A stretch of DNA of 54,955 nt, from the NCBI GenBank assembly GCA_029975965.1, contig JARKOV010000009.1, forward strand, positions 1-54,955, read 5' to 3'. Numbering within the stretch: position 1 is the stretch's first letter; each line of letters begins with the position of its first letter. Source of the DNA: Anaerolinea sp. (GTDB lineage: Bacteria; Chloroflexota; Anaerolineae; Anaerolineales; Anaerolineaceae). Shown piece by piece: positions 44,401 to 52,029 of this stretch. Made by a program: the position numbers and the translations under genes. Under the pieces are notes generated by a model, which worked only from the letters and a program-made list of their open reading frames with translations, made no database searches and was not told the origin of the DNA.

Positions 44401-44465
44401 TTGGCCATATGGAAGCCGAGATACCAAAAATCCAGGCTTTCTTGGTGCAGCATGCGGAGTCGTAA
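41454..44465 (+). CDS. Hybrid sensor histidine kinase with two receivers and HPt
   Basis: 1003 aa. It has two membrane helices (about 15-35 and 55-75), a coiled coil, two PAS-type domains (about 115-205 and 235-345), HisKA with His371 ('NMSHEIRTPMN'), HATPase_c ('NLVGNAIKF', 'GIGIP', 'GTGLGLAIT'), receiver 1 (Asp662), receiver 2 (Asp807) and an HPt domain with His946 ('AHSLKGAAAAFG'). This is the BarA/ArcB-like phosphorelay layout plus an extra receiver. The extracellular loop is short, so the PAS domains probably sense internal signals. AAAGGA precedes ATG 41454. TATAAT lies at 41402-41407. Confidence 0.92.
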   Translation: MQTGKRSNHALRYAVWGVVIGLLFLILAAVMDLWILRKVPLTAVNLIHLQSNPLMWIIDLMPVFLGLLAWAVGRREDRLIELSAGFESQLQARTAEIGKTNAELAAEIQERNRIEVIISRAKKEWEAIFDAVSDLILLVDQHGNVVRCNMAVVRALNRTFQDIIGQPIGGLFFGDEVSKRGMTAGNQVVFPNLAGYYDVGIFDVRREDGSDGKIHVIRNVSDLVLREEEIQRQKQFFEALVQHSPVAIVTLDMDERIVTFNPAFESQFGYKLADAAGQSIDSLIVPEGMLQESQGYSRTVVDGGTIHVFTQRKTSDGRLLDVELYGVPVIVNGEHLGALAIYHDVTDLQRARKAAEDADLAKSNFLANMSHEIRTPMNGVIGMIELLQGTDLDDDQKDYLETARQSADALLGLINDILDFSKIEAGRLSLEMIEFDLRTTVEGVATVMSQRAESKNLELACMIHHNVPLRLKGDPGRLRQVLVNLVGNAIKFTNQGEVVIRVVLESENENQATLLFTVNDTGIGIPKDRQEAIFERFIQVDGSTTRQYGGTGLGLAITRQLVHMMHGEVGVESEVGKGSSFWFTAQFERLPAGSQPPIQEQVDLHGMRVLGVDDNRTNRMILTKMLEMMGCQVDTVASGPDALTALRGAAQANQAYRMVLLDMQMPGMDGEQTLQAIKADPLIRDVDVVILTSMGRRGDASRLESTGCSGYLIKPVKQSQLVDALVAVVQRGQRPPDSAAPPLVTRHTILEKQRQGMRILLAEDNPVNQKLAVILLNKAGYSVDVVDNGARAVEAVFEKKYALVLMDVQMPELDGLDATRHIRAREPAGERIPIVAVTAHAMQGDRERCLEAGMDDYITKPLQQKELLDILERWMAGNAEDQPDSGPEEVVDPPLDVAGALPRFGGNMGFYVELLGEYSRQLVSGCGQMREALLAGNADTLFQLAHSLKGAAAAFGAGRLVAAAGEIESSAKEGNVQGLEPLIGHMEAEIPKIQAFLVQHAES

Positions 44466-44479
44466 AGCCTTGGCCGGAA

Positions 44480-44767
44480 TCATCCGCCAGTGACGAGTGA
44501 CATTAAGATCAGGTGGGATCGGTCGGCGGGAATTTCATCCAGGACCATCGCCGGGGTCTCCAGGTTTCCATCGATCACGAACATATTTCCACTGAGGAAA
44601 GTCTCACCATCAACGTCGATCAGCAAGCCGATCAACCCCGGGTAATGTGCGCCGAGCTGGCGCACCACATCGCGGTAAGACGAGTTGGGCGAGATGGCCC
44701 ATTCGATTGTCTTCTTTCCAACGATGGCGCGTGCGGCTCCTGTAAATTCTACGGTGATCATTTTCAT
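44480..44767 (-). CDS. MoaD/ThiS-like sulfur-carrier protein
   Basis: A 95-aa beta-grasp protein ending in Gly-Gly ('LMSLVTGG'), the site that becomes a thiocarboxylate. The core 'ITVEFTGAARAIVGKKTIEW...YRDVVRQLGAHYPG...FVIDGN' fits MoaD, the small subunit of molybdopterin synthase, better than ThiS. Molybdopterin is needed by the Mo hydroxylase 8 kb away, so a supporting role is plausible. ATG 44767 is chosen by its leaderless promoter; the in-frame ATG at 44776 overlaps the -10 box. Confidence 0.75.
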   Translation of the reverse strand: MKMITVEFTGAARAIVGKKTIEWAISPNSSYRDVVRQLGAHYPGLIGLLIDVDGETFLSGNMFVIDGNLETPAMVLDEIPADRSHLILMSLVTGG

Positions 44768-44774
44768 CGCTTGC

Positions 44775-44801
44775 ATTATACATCGGTAAAATATGTCTCA
44801 A
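44775..44801 (-). promoter_or_regulatory. MoaD-like gene promoter, leaderless
   Basis: On the minus strand TTGAGA (44796-44801), a 15-nt spacer, TATAAT (44775-44780), then 7 nt to ATG 44767. Confidence 0.55.
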
Positions 44802-44915
44802 GCCGCCGGCCTCAATGCCAGATGGTTTTTGCCTGGTCCAGCTCAAATTCCGTTAATCTTGTCTGACATTTATCACATCTTTATCTGCGAACAGTCTTGA
44901 TTCATCCAGGAACGA

Positions 44916-44944
44916 TTGACACTGATTTTCGCGTTTGCTATACT
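44916..44944 (+). promoter_or_regulatory. Promoter P1 of the GNAT-like gene
   Basis: TTGACA at 44916-44921, a 17-nt spacer ending in TTGC, TATACT at 44939-44944. It predicts a ~158-nt leader up to the ATG at 45109. The leader contains the hairpin AAATTTGA-CGC-TCAAATTT (45010-45028); no terminator or known riboswitch is seen. The stretch 44802-44915 shows nothing else. Confidence 0.75.
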
Positions 44945-45108
44945 GCGACTGTATTATTTGGTCATTTCTGTCACCATTAGCACTGCCTGAACGTAAAATT
45001 GCATAAGGAAAATTTGACGCTCAAATTTGCCACGGTATTATCCAGGAAACGGTCCCATCTGGCCTATCCTGATCCTATCCATTCTTTCGTGATGCATGAG
45101 GTAGATGA

Positions 45109-45834
45109 ATGAAACTCCAACCCCCTGTCGAAGTCTCCACCAACCAGATCGTTTTCGATGTCAGCGAAATTGAACCGTTGCTCCAGGCTCCTCCGATGAA
45201 GCTGCCTCCGTTCCCGGAAGCGTCTGTCACCCTGCGAGATGGTCGGACCCTGTACATCCGCGAGGCCAAGTTGGAAGAAGTGCCCGCCATGCTGGGTTAC
45301 CTTGAGAAGGTGATGAAAGTCGAAAAGGACTTTTATGATATCGTCGGTGTGCGTGTGTATGGTGAGGTGCTTGGCTGGTTCCGCAAGCGCATCAAAGACC
45401 CCTTCACCCTGGTCGGCTTGATCGACGGTGAGTGGCTTGGATTTGCGAATGGGCGGGTCATGAACGAAGATATCGCCATCAGCCTGCACACGCTCACCTT
45501 CACGCGGCGCGGTCGCCTGGGGTGGGCCATGTACTACGCCAAGACGTACTATGCGCTTGAGGTTCTCAAATGCAAGGAGTGGTGGTCGACCTTTGAGAGT
45601 TACAACGGCTGGCGGATGGCGGGCGTTGAGATGGCGCAACCCACCAAACCCTGGCCGGAGTACCAGCATGAGCTGGGCGGCGCGCGCGTCTACTACCTTG
45701 ACCAGGCCAAGTGGAATGCGGGCGTGAAAGATTTCTCGGAGCAAATGATCGGTCAGCCCTTCAATTTTAACGTGACCGATGAAGTGCGCAAAGCAAACGA
45801 AAACTTCCGCGTTCCCGAGGAAGTTAACCTTTAA
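45109..45834 (+). CDS. GNAT-like N-acetyltransferase fold protein
   Basis: 241 aa. 'VTLRDGRTLYIREAKLEEVPAMLGYLEKVM' looks like GNAT strand 1 and helix 1, 'FTLVGLIDGEWLGFANGRVM' like strands 3-4, and 'RRGRLGWAMYYAKTYY' like the CoA-pyrophosphate loop and helix 3. 'ELGGARVYYLDQAKW' follows. N- and C-terminal ~35-residue tails are extra. The family match is moderate. GAGGT lies 6 nt before the ATG. It shares a promoter type with the fdrA operon behind it and may belong to the same pathway; the acetyl acceptor is unknown. Confidence 0.6.
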   Translation: MKLQPPVEVSTNQIVFDVSEIEPLLQAPPMKLPPFPEASVTLRDGRTLYIREAKLEEVPAMLGYLEKVMKVEKDFYDIVGVRVYGEVLGWFRKRIKDPFTLVGLIDGEWLGFANGRVMNEDIAISLHTLTFTRRGRLGWAMYYAKTYYALEVLKCKEWWSTFESYNGWRMAGVEMAQPTKPWPEYQHELGGARVYYLDQAKWNAGVKDFSEQMIGQPFNFNVTDEVRKANENFRVPEEVNL

Positions 45835-45846
45835 TTGAATAACAGG

Positions 45847-45890
45847 CCCAACCTCCGGTCATGGTCTGCGCGGTGTGAGCGGAGGTTGGG
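45847..45890 (+). terminator. Hairpin after the GNAT-like gene
   Basis: CCCAACCTCCG at 45847-45857 pairs perfectly with CGGAGGTTGGG at 45880-45890 around a 22-nt loop, starting 13 nt after the stop. The T run is weak. Confidence 0.6.
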
Positions 45891-46007
45891 ATGCAGATTT
45901 CGAAACAGGTTCTGCCGGCGCGCAGCTCTGGCTGAGCCTGTTTTACCGTAGAAAATTGAGCGCATTTGGGCCTGCGACTGAGATTCACCGAACATTGTAG
46001 AGGCAAG

Positions 46008-46036
46008 TTGACTCGCATTTTTCTTCTTGCTATACT
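46008..46036 (+). promoter_or_regulatory. Promoter P2 of the fdrA operon
   Basis: TTGACT at 46008-46013, a 17-nt spacer ending in CTTGC, TATACT at 46031-46036. It closely matches P1 in both boxes, spacing and the TTGC before the -10. Predicted leader about 280 nt. Confidence 0.75.
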
Positions 46037-46188
46037 GATTTTGATCTTTTCTGCGCCCCTGGCACCAAATCGGATGCAAAATCTGATCATATGGTTTTCC
46101 CTGATGCTTTGTTGCGTCGGCATGGCCAGCCAAGAGCTGTTCATTTCGGTGGTCAATCACATGATTTCGAGGGTAAAAAATACCTGCA

Positions 46189-46224
46189 AGACTCTTCCCG
46201 GCTTAAGCTTTGGAAGAGTTTTTC
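46189..46224 (+). terminator. Intrinsic terminator inside the fdrA leader (attenuator candidate)
   Basis: ACTCTTCC at 46192-46199 pairs with GGAAGAGT at 46213-46220, extended by A-T/G-T pairs, and five T residues occupy 46220-46224. It lies about 150 nt after the P2 start and 100 nt before fdrA. A smaller stem, TCGGAT/ATCTGA with a 5-nt loop, lies nearer the 5' end of the leader (around 46071-46087). Confidence 0.65.
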
Positions 46225-46325
46225 ATTATTGTTGATACGCTACCCTTATCCATTGGGTCGAACGTAAGATTTACTGATTGGGGCAACTGGTCCCCAGTCC
46301 AAGCGTGTACCTGTCAGGAGGAATG

Positions 46326-48050
46326 ATGACAACCATTAAATCTGAGATTCGTAGCGGCGTTTACTACGACTCTGCGGTGTTGATGCAACTGCAAAGGTCA
46401 CTGGCCGGTTTGCCCGGCGTGGCGGACGCGGGTGTGGTAATGGGCACCGATTCGAACAAAGAACTGCTGGCGCATATCGACCTGGTCTCGCCGGAAGTCG
46501 AGGCCGCCAAGCCCGACGATCTGGTCATCGTTGTGCGCGCCGAAACCGATGCGGCCGCGCAAGAAGCGCTTGGGCAGGTCGATGAGCTGCTCAGCCGGCG
46601 GAAGTCGGGCATCGAGCAGGAGTATCGCCCACACAGCGTAAGCACCGCTGCCGACATGTTACCTGAAGCTGCCTGGGTGATGGTGTCGGTTGCCGGAAGG
46701 TACGCGGCAGGTGTGGCGCGTGAAGCCATGCGCCTGGGCAAGCACGTTTTCCTGTTCAGCGATAACGTCTCGGTTGAAGAAGAAATTGCGCAGAAACAGA
46801 AATCGACAGAATTGGGCCTGTTGGTGATGGGTCCGGATTGTGGCACTGCCTTGATCGGTGGTATGGGCCTGGGATTCGCCAATAAAGTGCGCAAAGGGCC
46901 CATCGGTGTGGTCGCGGCAGCCGGGACTGGATTGCAGCACGTCACCGCGCGCATCCACCAGCTTGGCGGCGGGGTCACACATGGCATCGGCACCGGCGGA
47001 CGCGACCTTTCGGAGAAGGTTGGCGCAGCGACTTTCAAGCAGGGGATCGACCTGCTCAGTCGCGACCCGGAAACCAAGGTCATCGTGCTGGTTTCGAAAC
47101 CGCCCGCGCCGAAGGTGGCCGATGAGGTGCTCCGGATGGCTCGCCAGGCCGGCAAGCCGGTGGTGGTGAACTTCATCGCGCGTGCCATTACCGCTCAGCA
47201 GATCGACAACCTGTATTTCGCGGGCAGCCTGGACCAGGCTGCCGAGATGGCGGTGCGTCTTGCCAACGAAGCCACCGTAATCGAGGGCGAGTCCGATCTC
47301 AAACTGGAGCGTTTTGCCCCCGGCCAAAAATACCTGCGTGGTTTATATTCCGGCGGCACGCTGGCCTATGAAGCCCAGCACATCCTGGCCGGATACCTGC
47401 CGAAGGTGTATGCGAATGCCCCGATCAACAAAGAGCTTAAGCTGCCCAATTCGTTCGTCAGCCAGGAGCACTGCATTGTCGACCTGGGTGAGGATGAATT
47501 TACCGTGGGACGCCTGCACCCGATGATGGATAACGAAATGCGTATCCGGCGCCTGCTCGAAGAAGCCGACGACCCGAGCGTTGCGGTGATCGCGCTGGAC
47601 GTGGTGATCGGTTTTGGCTCGCATCCCGACCCGGCCAGCGAGCTGGCTCCGGCCGTCGCCAAGGCCAAGGAAAAAGCCAGGCAAGCCGGGCGCTATCTTG
47701 AGGTGGTGGCCGTGGTCACCGGCACCGACGAAGACCCGCAGGTGCTCGATTCGCAAATTGAGCAGCTTAAGGCGGTCGGTGTGTGGGTGAGCACCAGCAA
47801 CGAAGCGGTCGTGCGCTACATGGGTCGCCTGCTGCGCGCATTGGATCCTGGCATGGCTGCCGAGCCGGTGAAAACACCTGTCAACCTGGCTTCTCTGCAA
47901 CAGCCTTGTGCGGCAGTGAATGTGGGTCTTGAGTCGTTTGCGGAGAACCTGTCTGCCCAAGGTGCCCCGGTAATCCACGTGGATTGGAAACCCCCGGCGG
48001 GCGGCAACGAGAAGTTGATGGCGATCCTCGAGCGAATGAAACAAGGGTAA
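46326..48050 (+). CDS. fdrA: FdrA, acyl-CoA-synthetase-like subunit of a carbamoyltransferase-type complex
   Basis: 574 aa. The fold is that of the succinyl-CoA synthetase alpha/beta type: 'WVMVSVAGRYAAGVAREAMRLGKHVFLFSDNVSVEEEIAQK', 'LLVMGPDCGTALIGGMGLGFAN', 'GPIGVVAAAGTGLQHVTARIHQLGGGVTHGIGTGGRDLS' and 'VIVLVSKPPAPKVADEVL'. In E. coli, FdrA with YlbE (DUF1116) and YlbF has been reported to form oxamate carbamoyltransferase in allantoin breakdown. AGGAGG lies 4 nt before ATG 46326; ATG 46323 is too close to the site. It heads the operon behind P2 and the leader terminator. Confidence 0.85.
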   Translation: MTTIKSEIRSGVYYDSAVLMQLQRSLAGLPGVADAGVVMGTDSNKELLAHIDLVSPEVEAAKPDDLVIVVRAETDAAAQEALGQVDELLSRRKSGIEQEYRPHSVSTAADMLPEAAWVMVSVAGRYAAGVAREAMRLGKHVFLFSDNVSVEEEIAQKQKSTELGLLVMGPDCGTALIGGMGLGFANKVRKGPIGVVAAAGTGLQHVTARIHQLGGGVTHGIGTGGRDLSEKVGAATFKQGIDLLSRDPETKVIVLVSKPPAPKVADEVLRMARQAGKPVVVNFIARAITAQQIDNLYFAGSLDQAAEMAVRLANEATVIEGESDLKLERFAPGQKYLRGLYSGGTLAYEAQHILAGYLPKVYANAPINKELKLPNSFVSQEHCIVDLGEDEFTVGRLHPMMDNEMRIRRLLEEADDPSVAVIALDVVIGFGSHPDPASELAPAVAKAKEKARQAGRYLEVVAVVTGTDEDPQVLDSQIEQLKAVGVWVSTSNEAVVRYMGRLLRALDPGMAAEPVKTPVNLASLQQPCAAVNVGLESFAENLSAQGAPVIHVDWKPPAGGNEKLMAILERMKQG

Positions 48051-48091
48051 CTTGCTAACACCCAGACACTTTGAAAGGCGGAGGTTTTGAG

Positions 48092-49336
48092 ATGGTTGAC
48101 ATTGAAAAGGCGAATGCCTATGCTGTCGAAAGAATGATGGAAGCCCGACCGGTTGTCACCGGCGTGGGTAAAGCGGTCGATGTGATCCCCGGCATGCACG
48201 AGAATTTGCTGCTGCACGCCGGTCCGCCGGTCACCTGGGAACGCATGGCCGGCCCGATGAAGGGATCTATGGTCGGGGCGCTCATGTTCGAGGGCAAAGC
48301 GAAGGGCTGGGACGATGCGGAAGCGCTCTTGAAAACTGGAAAGGTGCAATTCGCGCCCTGCCACCATCACGGGTGCGCGGGACCGATGGCCGGGGTGATC
48401 TCAGCCTCCATGCTTTGCTACGTGGTTGAGAACAAGACCCACGGCAACAAGGCTTATTCGAACCTGAACGAAGGGCGCGGCAAGGTGCTGCGCATGGGCG
48501 CCTATAGCGAGGACGTGCTGGCGAAGTTGCGCTGGATGAACGATGTCCTCGGCCCGACGGTCGGCAAGGCGCTCGAAGAAATGGGCGGCATCGATATTCG
48601 CACTTTGCTCGGTAAAGCCTTGCACATGGGCGACGATGGCCATAACCGGTTAGATGCCGCCTCCTTGTTGTTCACCACTTCGCTTGCGCCGACCATCGCG
48701 AAAGTGGCGAAGAACCCCGAAACCGCCTCCGAGGTGATCCGTTTCCTGGCTGAAAATGCGCTGAGCATCCTCAACCCGGTAATGGCGGCCTGCAAGACGA
48801 TGACCGATGCCGGCCACAATGTGGAAGGCAGCACCATCGTCACGGTGATGGCACGCAACGGCACCGATTTCGGCATCCGCGTCAGCGGCCTGGGCGACCG
48901 GTGGTTCACCGGCCCCGCCGGGCATGTGAAAGCGCTGTACTTCCCGGGCTTCACCGAGAAAGATGCCAACCCCGATATCGGAGATAGCACCATCACCGAA
49001 ACAGCCGGCATCGGTGGATTCGCCATGGCCGGAGCGCCGGCAATCGTCACCTTCATCAGCGGCACACCCAAGGATGCAATCAACACCACGCTCGACATGT
49101 ACGAGATCACCTATGCCGAGCATAAGCATTTCACCATCCCTGCGCTGGATTTCCGCGGGACACCGACCGGCATCGACATCCGCAAGGTGATCGAGAAGAA
49201 CATGCCGCCGCGCGTGAACACCGGCGTTGCCCATAAAGACCCCGGCGTTGGGCAGGTAGGCGCCGGTGTGGTCACCCCGCCGATGAACATTTTCGAAGAT
49301 GCGCTGGTGGCTTTCGCCGAGAAGTACGGATATTAA
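48092..49336 (+). CDS. DUF1116 protein (YlbE/AllG-like)
   Basis: The 414-aa DUF1116 protein has 'MHENLLLHAGPPVTWERMAGPMKGSMVGALMFEG', 'FAPCHHHGCAGPMAGVISASM' (a striking CHHHGCAG motif), 'RCMGDDGHNR'-type sequence ('LHMGDDGHNRLDA') and 'ARNGTDFGIRVSGLGDRWFTGPA'. It nearly always neighbours fdrA and is the second subunit of the reported oxamate carbamoyltransferase. GGAGG lies 7 nt before ATG 48092; 41 bp separate it from fdrA. The usual third member, DUF2877 (YlbF), and carbamate kinase are not seen in the window. Confidence 0.85.
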   Translation: MVDIEKANAYAVERMMEARPVVTGVGKAVDVIPGMHENLLLHAGPPVTWERMAGPMKGSMVGALMFEGKAKGWDDAEALLKTGKVQFAPCHHHGCAGPMAGVISASMLCYVVENKTHGNKAYSNLNEGRGKVLRMGAYSEDVLAKLRWMNDVLGPTVGKALEEMGGIDIRTLLGKALHMGDDGHNRLDAASLLFTTSLAPTIAKVAKNPETASEVIRFLAENALSILNPVMAACKTMTDAGHNVEGSTIVTVMARNGTDFGIRVSGLGDRWFTGPAGHVKALYFPGFTEKDANPDIGDSTITETAGIGGFAMAGAPAIVTFISGTPKDAINTTLDMYEITYAEHKHFTIPALDFRGTPTGIDIRKVIEKNMPPRVNTGVAHKDPGVGQVGAGVVTPPMNIFEDALVAFAEKYGY

Positions 49337-49372
49337 ACCGATCACACTCATACATCAGTCTCGGAGGGACGT

Positions 49373-51046
49373 ATGGACCGCGAACGATTTATTAAGATGA
49401 TGTCAGAAGCAAAATTGTACGACTTGACCCAGGGATGCAGCATCTTTACACCCCCCTGGCCGGGTGAAAAATCTTTGGAAGTGCACTTCTTCAAGCGCGT
49501 GACCGGCGCATATGGCGGGGGGCAGGGCGCCAATGGTCAAATTCTCAACTGGAGCAACACCGTTGGAACGCACCTGGTGGGTGAGACGGCTTTCCATTCG
49601 GGCGGGCGGAGAATTTCCGACATCCCCCTGAGCGACCTGTGCGGTCCTGGGGTGGTGGTGGATATCTCCGATCTGGTCTCGGACTACAGCGTGTACACCC
49701 CCGAGATGATTATGCAGAAGGCCGATGTTCGCAAGGGTGATATTTTGATCGTCAATACGGGGTATCACCGCTATTCGTGGGACCAGCCGGATGTGTTCAA
49801 CGAGCACGCCCAGGGCGGGGTGGAATCCAAGGAGTTCGGTTTCCTGGTCCGCCATCCAGGCCCCTCGATGGATTTCTACAAATGGGCCTTGGATATGAAG
49901 CTCAAGGTCATCGGTGTGGACTGCGGTTGCGCCGAGCACCCGATGAACACCCCGATTCGCCGCATGCACGAGGATCACTTCAAACGAGCGGAAGAAAAAC
50001 TGGTTAAAGAACACGGCAAGAAGTGGGACGAGATGTTCCCCCAGGGCGAGTATTACGAGTTGACCCACATTACCATGCCAAAGGCACACCTGGTGCTGGC
50101 GGAAGCGATCGTGGGCGACATCGATCAGCTCAAGAACCAACGCGCCTGGATCACCATCATGCCCATCCCTTACATGGAAGTGGAAACCGCGTGGTCGCGG
50201 GTGGCAGCTTATCAAGCGCCCGACTGGATGAGCGAAGACGAATTCTTCTCCGCAATGGCCGGGTCAGAGATGATCGATATGACCGTGCCGTTCAGCGTGC
50301 AGACCCCACAGTGGCTGAATTACATTCCGCTCAGCGTCACCTACACCAAGCGCGTCGGCGGCCAATTCTTTGGCATGGGGCGCAACGGCTCGATCTGCAA
50401 CGCCAGTATTCACCTTGCCACGCACATGGACGGCGAAAAGCATTTCTACCCCGCCGGGCGCACGATTGGTCAGGTGCCGCTGGCTGAGTGGGTTGGCCCT
50501 GGCGTGATCGCCGATATCTCTCACCTGGTCAGCGATTCCAGCGTTTACACCCCCAAGATGATCCACGACGTCGTCGATATTCGCAAGGGCGATATCCTGG
50601 TGATCAAGACCGGCTGGAACAAGTACGGCTGGTTCAGCAAAGAGTCGGACGAATTCCGCTACATGGTCAAACACCCGGGTCCTTCGCCGGATTTCTCGAA
50701 ATGGGCCGCCGACATGGAGATCAAGTGGATCGGCGTGGACGCCGTCTCGGCGGATCACCCGATGAACACGATCATGCGCATCTGGCACCCCAAGACCTTC
50801 GCCGAAGCCAATCAGAAATTGATCCGCGATTTCGGCAAGGATTGGGACGAGATGTACCCGCTGACCGATTTCTACCAGGACATGCACCTCAACCTGTTCC
50901 CGAAGAAGATTGTGCATGCGGAAAATCTTGCCGGCGATATCGCCACGGCCAAGAGCGGGCGGTATTACATCGGCTGTTACCTGCAGAAAGCGATGGAAGC
51001 GGAATCGATGTGGGGCCGCTTTGTGGCTTTCAAAGAAGGCAATTAG
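49373..51046 (+). CDS. Tandem cyclase-family (PF04199-type) hydrolase
   Basis: 557 aa, two homologous cyclase domains (about 1-275 and 282-557; compare 'GPGVVVDISDLVSDYSVYTPEMI' with 'GPGVIADISHLVSDSSVYTPKMI'). Domain 2 has the metal motif HxxxHxD...H: His347, His351, Asp353, His357. In domain 1 the same places are Thr63, His67, Val69 and Ala73, so it has probably lost the metal site. Single-domain relatives open lactam or amide rings (isatin hydrolase, kynurenine formamidase). GGAGGG precedes the ATG. The gene lies 36 bp after the DUF1116 gene. Confidence 0.85.
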   Translation: MDRERFIKMMSEAKLYDLTQGCSIFTPPWPGEKSLEVHFFKRVTGAYGGGQGANGQILNWSNTVGTHLVGETAFHSGGRRISDIPLSDLCGPGVVVDISDLVSDYSVYTPEMIMQKADVRKGDILIVNTGYHRYSWDQPDVFNEHAQGGVESKEFGFLVRHPGPSMDFYKWALDMKLKVIGVDCGCAEHPMNTPIRRMHEDHFKRAEEKLVKEHGKKWDEMFPQGEYYELTHITMPKAHLVLAEAIVGDIDQLKNQRAWITIMPIPYMEVETAWSRVAAYQAPDWMSEDEFFSAMAGSEMIDMTVPFSVQTPQWLNYIPLSVTYTKRVGGQFFGMGRNGSICNASIHLATHMDGEKHFYPAGRTIGQVPLAEWVGPGVIADISHLVSDSSVYTPKMIHDVVDIRKGDILVIKTGWNKYGWFSKESDEFRYMVKHPGPSPDFSKWAADMEIKWIGVDAVSADHPMNTIMRIWHPKTFAEANQKLIRDFGKDWDEMYPLTDFYQDMHLNLFPKKIVHAENLAGDIATAKSGRYYIGCYLQKAMEAESMWGRFVAFKEGN

Positions 51047-51055
51047 CTGACTTTC

Positions 51056-51090
51056 TCAGACCTTCAGGCCATGCACGCCTGAAGGTCTGA
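51056..51090 (+). terminator. 14-bp hairpin between the cyclase gene and the Mo hydroxylase genes
   Basis: TCAGACCTTCAGGC (51056-51069) is perfectly complementary to 51077-51090 around a 7-nt loop. No T run follows, only an AT-rich stretch, so it may be a partial terminator or an mRNA-stabilising stem that sets lower expression of the genes behind it. Confidence 0.5.
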
Positions 51091-51146
51091 ATAATTAAAT
51101 TTAAGTTGGCTGTAATAGCCGGCATTTGTGTGGAGAAAAAATTACG

Positions 51147-52019
51147 ATGAAGCCGATACCTTTCGAGTATTACGCACCGGCGACCACCGCTGAAGCCTTG
51201 GAGCACCTGAACAACCTGGGCTATTCTGGAAAAGTGCTGGCAGGCGGACAAAGCCTAATTCCGGCGATGAACTTCCGCATGGCGCGGCCCGGCGCATTGG
51301 TAGATTTGAATAACATTCCGGAGCTCCAGTACATTCGCCCGTCCGGCGACGGTAAAGTGGCGATAGGCACGATGACGCGGGTGAGCGCGGTGGAAAAGAG
51401 CGCGGATGTCCTGGCTCGTTTCCCGATTCTGGGAGAGGTGATCCCTAACATTGCGCATCCGCAAATCCGCAACCGAGGCACGTTCGGAGGCGCGATTGCC
51501 CACGCAGACCCGGCAGCCCAATTGCCAGCCATTGCGCTGTTGTTGAACGCGACCTTGAAAGTGCTTAAGAAGAACGGTGAACGCTGGGTCGGGGCTGAGG
51601 ATTTCTTCATGGGGCCATTCATGACCGTCCTTGAGCCCGAAGAAATGTTAGTGGAAGTGGTTCTACCTCCGCTGGCGCCGCGCAGTGGATCGAGTTATAT
51701 GCAGGTCTCGCGCCAGCGTGGTGGATATGCCCAGGCGGCAGTGGCCTCGCAGGTGGCTGTGGATGAAAACGGTCGCTGCACAAGCGCACGCATGGTGCTT
51801 ATCAGCGTCGGCAACACGCCGATCCTTTCGCAAGAAGCGACGCGCGTGCTCGTCGGTCAGAAACCGAGCGAAGAAGCATTCCGGGCAATCGCCGAAGTTG
51901 CGGCAAGCCAGGAGATCGATCCCGGCACCGACGTGCACTCGACCGAGGCTTACCGGCGGCACCTGGTGCGCGTTCTGGTTGTGCGCTCGTTGGCTGAAGC
52001 GTTCAAACGGGCAGGTTAA
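51147..52019 (+). CDS. Molybdenum hydroxylase, FAD-binding subunit (CoxM/XdhB-like)
   Basis: The 290-aa subunit has the FAD-pyrophosphate loop 'VLAGGQSLIPAMNFRMARP' and the second FAD motif 'RNRGTFGGAIAHADPAAQLPA'. It passes electrons from the Fe-S subunit to the final acceptor, NAD+ or quinone. It starts at ATG 51147 with GGAGA upstream; 7 extra in-frame residues from 51126 are unlikely. It is the first of three adjacent genes for a heterotrimer. Confidence 0.92.
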   Translation: MKPIPFEYYAPATTAEALEHLNNLGYSGKVLAGGQSLIPAMNFRMARPGALVDLNNIPELQYIRPSGDGKVAIGTMTRVSAVEKSADVLARFPILGEVIPNIAHPQIRNRGTFGGAIAHADPAAQLPAIALLLNATLKVLKKNGERWVGAEDFFMGPFMTVLEPEEMLVEVVLPPLAPRSGSSYMQVSRQRGGYAQAAVASQVAVDENGRCTSARMVLISVGNTPILSQEATRVLVGQKPSEEAFRAIAEVAASQEIDPGTDVHSTEAYRRHLVRVLVVRSLAEAFKRAG

Positions 52020-52029
52020 GGAGGTAGAG

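Noticed and set aside
44945..45108. Riboswitch in the P1 leader
   Set aside because: One AT-rich hairpin is visible but no terminator or sequestered ribosome site, so there is nothing to support more than an ordinary leader.
46043..46190. Purine riboswitch in the fdrA leader
   Set aside because: A CATATGG stretch recalled the purine aptamer, but the other conserved core bases and the three-way junction are not present.
45966..46235. 89-aa hydrophobic open frame in the fdrA leader
   Set aside because: It spans the P2 promoter and the leader terminator and has no ribosome site, so a regulatory leader explains the sequence better.
51685..52029. N-terminal extension of the 2Fe-2S subunit
   Set aside because: It is shifted-frame reading of the FAD subunit; AAGGAGG before GTG 52030 and family length set the start.
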